Origin: Chara braunii
Taxonomy: Eukaryota; Streptophyta; Charophyceae; Charales; Characeae
Direction: 5' to 3'
Assembly: GCA_003427395.1 (NCBI GenBank)
Contig: BFEA01000013.1
Coordinates: 6,009,156 to 6,032,960 of the forward strand
DNA: 23,805 bases
Under the pieces are notes generated by a model. It did not search any database and was not told the origin of the DNA. It worked only from the letters and a program-made list of their open reading frames with translations. Positions 19,256-23,805 of this stretch are shown here, piece after piece (the first letter of the stretch is position 1; each line of letters opens with the position of its first letter). The translations under genes were made by a program, and so were the position numbers.

Positions 19256-20457
19256 GCACCGCGGGAAGTGCAGCGACATCACAGTCATCACTTCCCAATC
19301 TGCCGGACTCGGCTGCATTGCTAGCCGTCTCTCTCACGTCCGGGGATGACGCGGTAGTCGCAAGTTCTCGGATTGACTTCGAGAACTATGTTGTCGAGAT
19401 GGTCCCACCGTTGAACCAGCCTCTCCACGTGCAAGATTCAAGCGCATACGCAGTGTTACCACCGTCGGACAACGAACTGGTTGCTTCACCAACCCCTCTA
19501 TCGGAGGATCCGTCAACTTGGGCGAGTCTTGAGGAACTCGACCCGTTGACAGTTGAGGACTTCCATGGTTGCCTCTTCCCTCCACCGGTTCTTTGCCAAC
19601 ACCGCATTGCAATGCCTTGATGGCACATTTGCGCGAATACTTTCACGTTGCAGTACCACCTCCGTCGATGGACGGTGGAGTAGTGGTTGTTGACCTTCGT
19701 AGCTATCTTGCGAAGATCAACTGTGAGCACGCAACGCAACGGTATGTCGACATCGACGCGCCACTCCTCTACATCCACATTCATATCAGAAAGGCGATCC
19801 GTAGTGCCTTGATCGATTGTGGAGCGTCTCGCAACTACATCAACCAAGACTTCATGGCACGCGTCGGGCTAGGCACGCGTCGGGCTAGGCCCGCGCGTTT
19901 GAAGGAAAAGTCAGCCTACAAACGTCACGTTGGCCGATGGTCACATGCAAAAGTCAATCGACCGTAGCGTTGACTCCGTGCCCGTGTATTTTGCCCCACT
20001 AGCATGCGAGGTCGTGCCATTCGACATATTGGACACTAAGTTCGACATGATCTTAGGCATGTCATGGCTGCAAAGCGAAGACCATCTAGTGAACTTTTAT
20101 CGATGCACCGTTCACGTTTGTAATCAGCGTGGCGAACTAGTCATGTGCACGGTGTCGCTTCCTCATCCTTCGATTGGTTGTCACGTGGTCCCCGCGGCGA
20201 GCATTCGCCAATCCATCCGGTGGAACGACATGGAGGAGATGGACATATGTTTTCTTCACGCCCTTCCACCTGGTGCTCAACCCAAGACGGACACATCGGA
20301 TCCACGCATCATTGTGCTTTTGGACAGCTATGAAGATGTCTTCCAAGCTCCTGCTGGAGTCATACCGGATCAACCCATACGCCACGAGATCACTCTCGAG
20401 GACGGGGTCGTACCTCTGCACGGATGTATTTACCTCATGAGCGAAGAGGAGCTTTAA
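19256..20457 (+). pseudogene. Linker and aspartic protease of element 2, frameshifted
   Basis: Frame 1 (to TGA 19618) encodes an acidic, low-complexity linker ending EELDPLTVEDFHGCLFP. Near 19600-19620 coding moves to frame 0, which holds RYVDIDAPLLYIHIHI and ALIDCGASRNYINQDFM, the protease active site (DCGAS in place of the more common DTGA/DSGA). A 16-bp tandem duplication at 19857-19888 then returns coding to frame 1, with LADGHMQKSIDRSVDS, VVPFDILDTKFDMILGMSWL (ILGMSWL is the second conserved protease segment) and the linker to RT (IRHEITLEDGVVPLH). The frame ends at TAA 20455-20457, directly followed in the same frame by RT. The enzyme would process Gag-Pol; it cannot be made intact here. 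Confidence 0.8.
19857..19888 (+). repeat. 16-bp perfect tandem duplication in the protease
   Basis: The unit GCACGCGTCGGGCTAG at 19857-19872 is repeated exactly at 19873-19888. Sixteen bases change the frame by one, which matches the move from frame 0 to frame 1 at this point. Confidence 0.9.
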
Positions 20458-21165
20458 GTGGTTCAGGCACAACTAGACGACCTCTTGGCCAAGGGCTGGA
20501 TTTGCCCTAGTTGTTCGCCATACGGTGCTCCCGTTCTCTTCGTCCGAAAGAAGAACAAGGACCTTCGTTTGTGTATCGACTATCGGAAACTCAAGAACGC
20601 CGGTCCTCTCCCTTGGATCGATGATCTTCTCGAGCGACTAGACGACGCCAAGTCCTTCTCGAAGCTTGACCTCAAGTCCGGATATCATCAGATCGAGATC
20701 CAACCAAGAGATCGGTACAAAACCACATTCAAGACGCGGTATGGGCACTTTGAGCGGATCGTCGTGCCTTTCGGTCTCACCAATGCCCCGGCTACTTTCC
20801 AAGCGGCTATGACGACGGAATTCCGCGACCTGCTCGACCGCACCGTACTCATTTACCTTGATGACATCTTGGTTTATAGCCGGTCGCTGGACGAGCACAT
20901 TCGCGTCGTTTTGGAGCGGCTCCGTATCGCCAAGTACAAGGCGAACTACGACAAGTGTGAATTTACCCAGCAAGAGCTGGAGTATTTGGGTCATTATGTT
21001 ATGCCGCAAGGCATTCGTCCGCTCGCGGACAAAGTACAAGCCATTCAAGATTGGTCAGACCTCAAGTGTACTACCGACGTCCGCTCCTTTCTTGGCTTAG
21101 CATCATATTACATGCGCTTTGTCAAAGGTTTTCAACGGATCGCTGCACCATTGTCGCGACTTCAG
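20458..21165 (+). pseudogene. pol: Reverse transcriptase of element 2
   Basis: The frame 1 RT is free of stops through this span. In order: LLAKGWICPSCSPYGAPVLF, KKNKDLRLCIDYRKL, PLPWIDDLLERL, FSKLDLKSGYHQIEI (first catalytic Asp), GHFERIVVPFGLTNAPATFQ, and the catalytic box VLIYLDDILVYS at about 20846-20881. FTQQELEYLGHYV and TTDVRSFLGLASYYMRFVKG close the thumb and connection. All core motifs are present. One oddity: between DYRKL and PLP there are only four residues (KNAG), where most Ty3 elements have about nine, which suggests an in-frame loss of about 15 bp near 20590-20605. Coding reaches RNase H only through the duplication at 21103-21209. Confidence 0.9.
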
Positions 21166-21209
21166 TCATATTACATGCGCTCCGTCAAAGGTTTTCAACG
21201 GATCGCTGC
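21103..21209 (+). repeat. 44-bp direct duplication at the RT/RNase H junction
   Basis: 21103-21146 recurs at 21166-21209 (offset 63 bp, 19-bp spacer); 42 of 44 bases match, the difference being TT versus CC in the codon after ATGCGC. After the second copy, coding continues in frame 2 instead of frame 1. Confidence 0.9.
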
Positions 21210-21685
21210 CCTTCGAGTTCAACGACGAAGCCCGACACGCGTTCCATACGCTGAAAACGGCCTTGCTCCAAGCTCCCGTCTTAAGCATCTATGACCCGAC
21301 CTTGCCTACCAAAGTGACTACGGACGCTTCCGGCTACGGCATTGGCGCGGTTTTGGAGCAGCATGACGGCACAAATTGGCATCCAGTTGAATACTTCAGC
21401 CAAAAGGTGTCGCTCATCAATTCTCTTGATGATGCGAGGAAGAAGCAACTGCTAGCTTTTGTCACCGTACTTAAGCGTTGGCGTCACTTTCTCTTCGGGC
21501 GTCGGCGATTCACGTGGGCAACAGACAACAATCCGTTGACTTATTACAAGACGCAAGACACGATGAGCAACACGATCGGTCGGTGAATCTACTTAATTGA
21601 CCAGTTCGACTTCACCTCCAAGCATATACCGGGCCCCTCGAACAAGGCAGTTGATGCTCTCTCGCGAAGACCTGATCTTTGCGCC
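21210..21685 (+). pseudogene. RNase H of element 2
   Basis: RNase H removes the RNA strand during reverse transcription. Frame 2 encodes FEFNDEARHAFHTLKTALL (tether), then KVTTDASGYGIGAVLEQ (first catalytic Asp), WHPVEYFSQKVS, RKKQLLAFVTVLKRW and FTWATDNNPLTYYK (later catalytic Asp). In the RKKQLLAFV segment, the position usually Glu is Gln (codon at 21446-21448), so a catalytic acid appears to be lost. A TGA at 21584-21586 precedes IYLIDQFDFTSKHIPG, and AVDALSRRPD marks the usual end of RNase H. Downstream, the same frame continues into integrase. Confidence 0.85.
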
Positions 21686-22609
21686 TTGGTGCAATCCACA
21701 TTCGGCCTCGACGAGGACCTGCAACAATATTTTGTAAACGGCTACAAGTCGGAGCCTGGATTCTCCACACTCTATGCGGACTTATCATCAGATCAACCGT
21801 CGGCAAGCAATTACCGCATTGTCGACGGCTACTTTCTTCTTCATACACGAGGCAAGGACTTGTTGTGTGTTCCCCAGTACCACATCTTTCGCACTCGCCT
21901 CCTTGGTGAATACCACGATTCCCGGTTAGCGAGACACCTTGGCGTCACACGCATACTTGCCCGACTCCGCCAGCAATTTCACTGGTCGGACATCATCAGC
22001 GACGTTAACCGGTACATTCAGTCTGGCGCAGTTTACGATCGGAACAAAGAGCGTCATCAGCTCCCGTACGGCGAACTTAAACCATTGCCGATTCCTCTGG
22101 AACCAGATATTTTCATTGCTATGGATGTGACGGGTCCTTTCCCTCGCGATCGCATTGGCCATGATGGTATTCTCACGGTCGTTGACCGTTTGAGCAAGTA
22201 CGCTCGATTGCTTCTATGCAAGTATCATGCAATGGCTCTCGAGCTCGCATGACTTTTGCATACCGGCTGGTTTTGCAGCCATGGCATTCCGGAAGACATC
22301 GTCAGCGACCGCGACACTCGTTTTATGTCAGCCTTTTGGACAACACTCATGGTGGAATCCGGCACCAGCATGAAACCGAGTTCTGCACGGCATCCTTAAA
22401 TGGATGGGCAAACGGAACGTGCGCACCAGATTGCGCAGATGATGCTCCGCACACTCATCCGCGTGGATCAGAAAAAATGGGCTGACCGCCTTCCCGACAT
22501 CGAGTTCGCCTACAACATTTCGGTGCATCCGACGATCGGCGTGACTCCCTTTGAGTTGCATCTTGGTGGACGGAAAGGCCGTATCTTCGCAGACATTTTG
22601 CTTCCACAG
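21686..22609 (+). pseudogene. Integrase of element 2, zinc site damaged and C-terminus missing
   Basis: Frame 2 is open from the RNase H end to TGA 22250. The N-terminal zinc domain keeps its histidines (EYHDSRLARHLG) but both cysteines are gone: the C-x2-C site reads SGAVYDRNK (22025-22036). The DDE core is present: IAMDVTGPFPRD (first Asp), ILTVVDRLSKYARL, then in the same frame after the TGA SHGIPEDIVSDRDTRFMSAFW (second Asp). After TAA 22397 comes MDGQTERAHQIAQMML (catalytic Glu). FAYNISVHPTIGVTPFEL and GGRKGRIFADILLP are the last recognisable residues; beyond 22609 the similarity stops, so the GPY and any chromodomain are absent. Both stops lie where a single C-to-T change would produce them. 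Confidence 0.85.
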
Positions 22610-23695
22610 TGTAGGGCCAAACCCCGGTAGACTTTCGAGCCTTAGTCAACCCCACTGCGGGTCCCAGTTGGCTCGGCCCGCCCACGCTCATACTCAGGGC
22701 GCGGGCCGTTCGTCCTAGGGTCACCCCCACGCTTTGAGATGAATGGGGGTGGGCCATCGCGAGATAGAGCTTTGATATTGAGGATGTAGCTCAGCCCTCA
22801 CGCCGGGTGGTAGTCTCGCTGGTCATTCTCCAACGCTGATTTTTTTTTGATTCTTGATTGTGTTCTCAAGCAATTGCTCCTTCCAATACACAGGCAGTCC
22901 AAGGGTTCATTGGGAGTTTACTTCTCTTATGCGCAGGCTAAGCGTCATCCTTAGGCCGGGCACCATTTCCCTAAGCATTGCAATTCTATGGCGTCATCGG
23001 GGTGCGGCGATGCCGTCCTCCCCCTCGCCTCTACGCACCCCTCGAATCTCATGCATCTCATCCATCATCATTGACGCAGGCCCCTTAGTCTTTTCGGGGG
23101 CTTCCCATGCATGCACATGCTACTTCACATTTCCCATAGCAAGATTGCACTCCTTCCTTTCTTTTGCATTCCAAGTCGCAAATACAAATGTCACTTCCAT
23201 GGGTTGGTTTTACGCTAAGGTCCTATAGCACCCCCTTGTCCCCTCTTTCCTTTTCCTTTGCCGCCCGGTTTCTCTCGGCCCCGTCCCGCTCAAGGCATCA
23301 CAGACCTTTACTTACTTGCAAAATCCCACACTAGGCAAAGACCAATACAATCCCCCATTGGGGGTCAACACATAGCCCTTCCTGCATGCCTATCCTTCCT
23401 TGTTCTTTGGCTGCTCTTTGTTCTCTTTCTTTCGCTCAATCAGCCCATCTTCTTCGCATAGTCATGCAGTCGGGGAAATGGTTGAGTCAAACTGACCTCG
23501 CTTTAACTTATACTTTCTCCCGGATTTCGCCTTCTCCCACTTTTTCAAACGACCTTTCCTTTGCCTTATTGGCGGCACAAGGGACCGACTACCCTTCCCT
23601 TGCCCTCTTTTTCCACAAAGTGAGGTCTGGTTTCTTTTACCGTTCTCTCCCTTGCAATGTAACAATTGAGGGATAAAGGGTTAGTCATATGCCAA
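22610..23695. other. Non-coding sequence replacing the 3' end of element 2
   Basis: Starting exactly where integrase similarity ends, the sequence begins TGTAGGGCCAAACCCCGG and is GC-rich to about 22750, then pyrimidine-rich (CTTTCCTTTTCC words) to 23690. No frame here has protein character. The TG start suggests the edge of another LTR, with CACAG (22605-22609) as a possible target duplication, but no far end is visible. Confidence 0.4.
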
Positions 23696-23702
23696 GTGAG
23701 GG

Positions 23703-23742
23703 GAAGAGAGAGAGAGGGCAAGATGAAGAGGGAGAGAGAGGG

Positions 23743-23805
<63 letters not shown>
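23703..23805 (+). repeat. (GA)n microsatellite at the window end
   Basis: Interrupted GAGAGAGGGCAAGA units lead into an uninterrupted AG/GA dinucleotide run from 23745 to the last base (61 bases). The true length is cut by the window edge. Confidence 0.97.

Larger units (their letters stand above)
17545..22609 (+). mobile_element. Degenerate, 3'-truncated Ty3/gypsy retrotransposon (element 2)
   Basis: The order gag (coiled coil, CCHC), protease, RT, RNase H, integrase is Metaviridae. It is a different lineage from element 1: RT has LDLKSGYHQ and YLDDILVYS, the protease has DCGAS, and the DNA is more GC-rich. Coding runs in frames 2, 1, 0, 1 and 2, with stops at 17939, 18077, 18425, 18785, 19100, 20455, 21584, 22250 and 22397. 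It stops at 22609 in the C-terminal part of integrase, where unrelated sequence begins. The GPY module, any chromodomain and the 3' LTR are missing. The left boundary is the first ATG near gag; the LTR was not located. Confidence 0.85.

Noticed and set aside
19386-19847. Minus-strand frame of 153 codons
   Set aside because: It is antisense to the linker and protease of element 2, which have recognisable motifs on the plus strand.
23703-23805. Polypurine tract of an LTR element
   Set aside because: It is a long GA microsatellite rather than a short purine run, and no LTR follows within the window.

Overview
This window looks like intergenic, repeat-dominated DNA from a large eukaryotic nuclear genome. 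It carries two decayed Ty3/gypsy (Metaviridae) LTR retrotransposons on the + strand, about 11 kb apart. Between them lie repetitive non-coding sequence, a 693-base assembly gap and a few orphan reading frames. The GA microsatellite, TATA boxes, polyadenylation-type signal, splice-donor-like sites and absence of bacterial gene organisation all indicate a eukaryote. The style of both polyproteins suggests the streptophyte lineage, possibly a charophyte alga such as Chara. That assignment is recall and inference, not something the sequence proves.

Element 1 (about 3-6632) has a G-rich LTR-like 5' segment with a decamer array and a TATA box. It is followed by gag, protease, reverse transcriptase/RNase H, an acidic spacer and an integrase with a GPY module. 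Gag to RNase H carries nine in-frame stops. Five frameshifts break the element, the last at the spacer/integrase boundary; the integrase itself is one long open frame. No 3' LTR matching the 5' segment was found. TTCAG-rich sequence and diverged direct repeats follow it (6690-7230).

The middle (7.2-17.2 kb) holds little recognisable coding sequence. There is a minus-strand RG-rich/acidic first-exon-like ORF (8707-9177) and a gap with homopolymer-rich flanks (10137-10829). An unrecognised frame with a TATA box 206 bp upstream and one internal TAG lies at 12019-12822. About 2.3 kb with nothing recognisable follows, then a CAG/TTCAG-rich tract (about 15.4-16.15 kb). A clean unrecognised 224-codon ORF (16215-16889) comes next, with a polyadenylation-type signal downstream.

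Element 2 (about 17545-22609) is more GC-rich. It encodes a coiled-coil gag with an intact CCHC knuckle, a DCGAS protease, an RT with LDLKSGYHQ/YLDD motifs, RNase H and the core of an integrase. It is broken by nonsense codons and indels, including a 16-bp tandem duplication and a 44-bp duplication. It is cut off inside the integrase at 22609, where unrelated sequence beginning TGTAGGG starts. The window ends in a (GA)n microsatellite.

The two elements share a decay signature: almost every internal stop can be reached from CAA, CAG, CGA or TGG by one transition, as expected for methylated-cytosine deamination in silenced transposons. I see no CRISPR array, rRNA, tRNA or intact host gene, and no convincing new biological system. 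The best leads for novelty are the three orphan frames.
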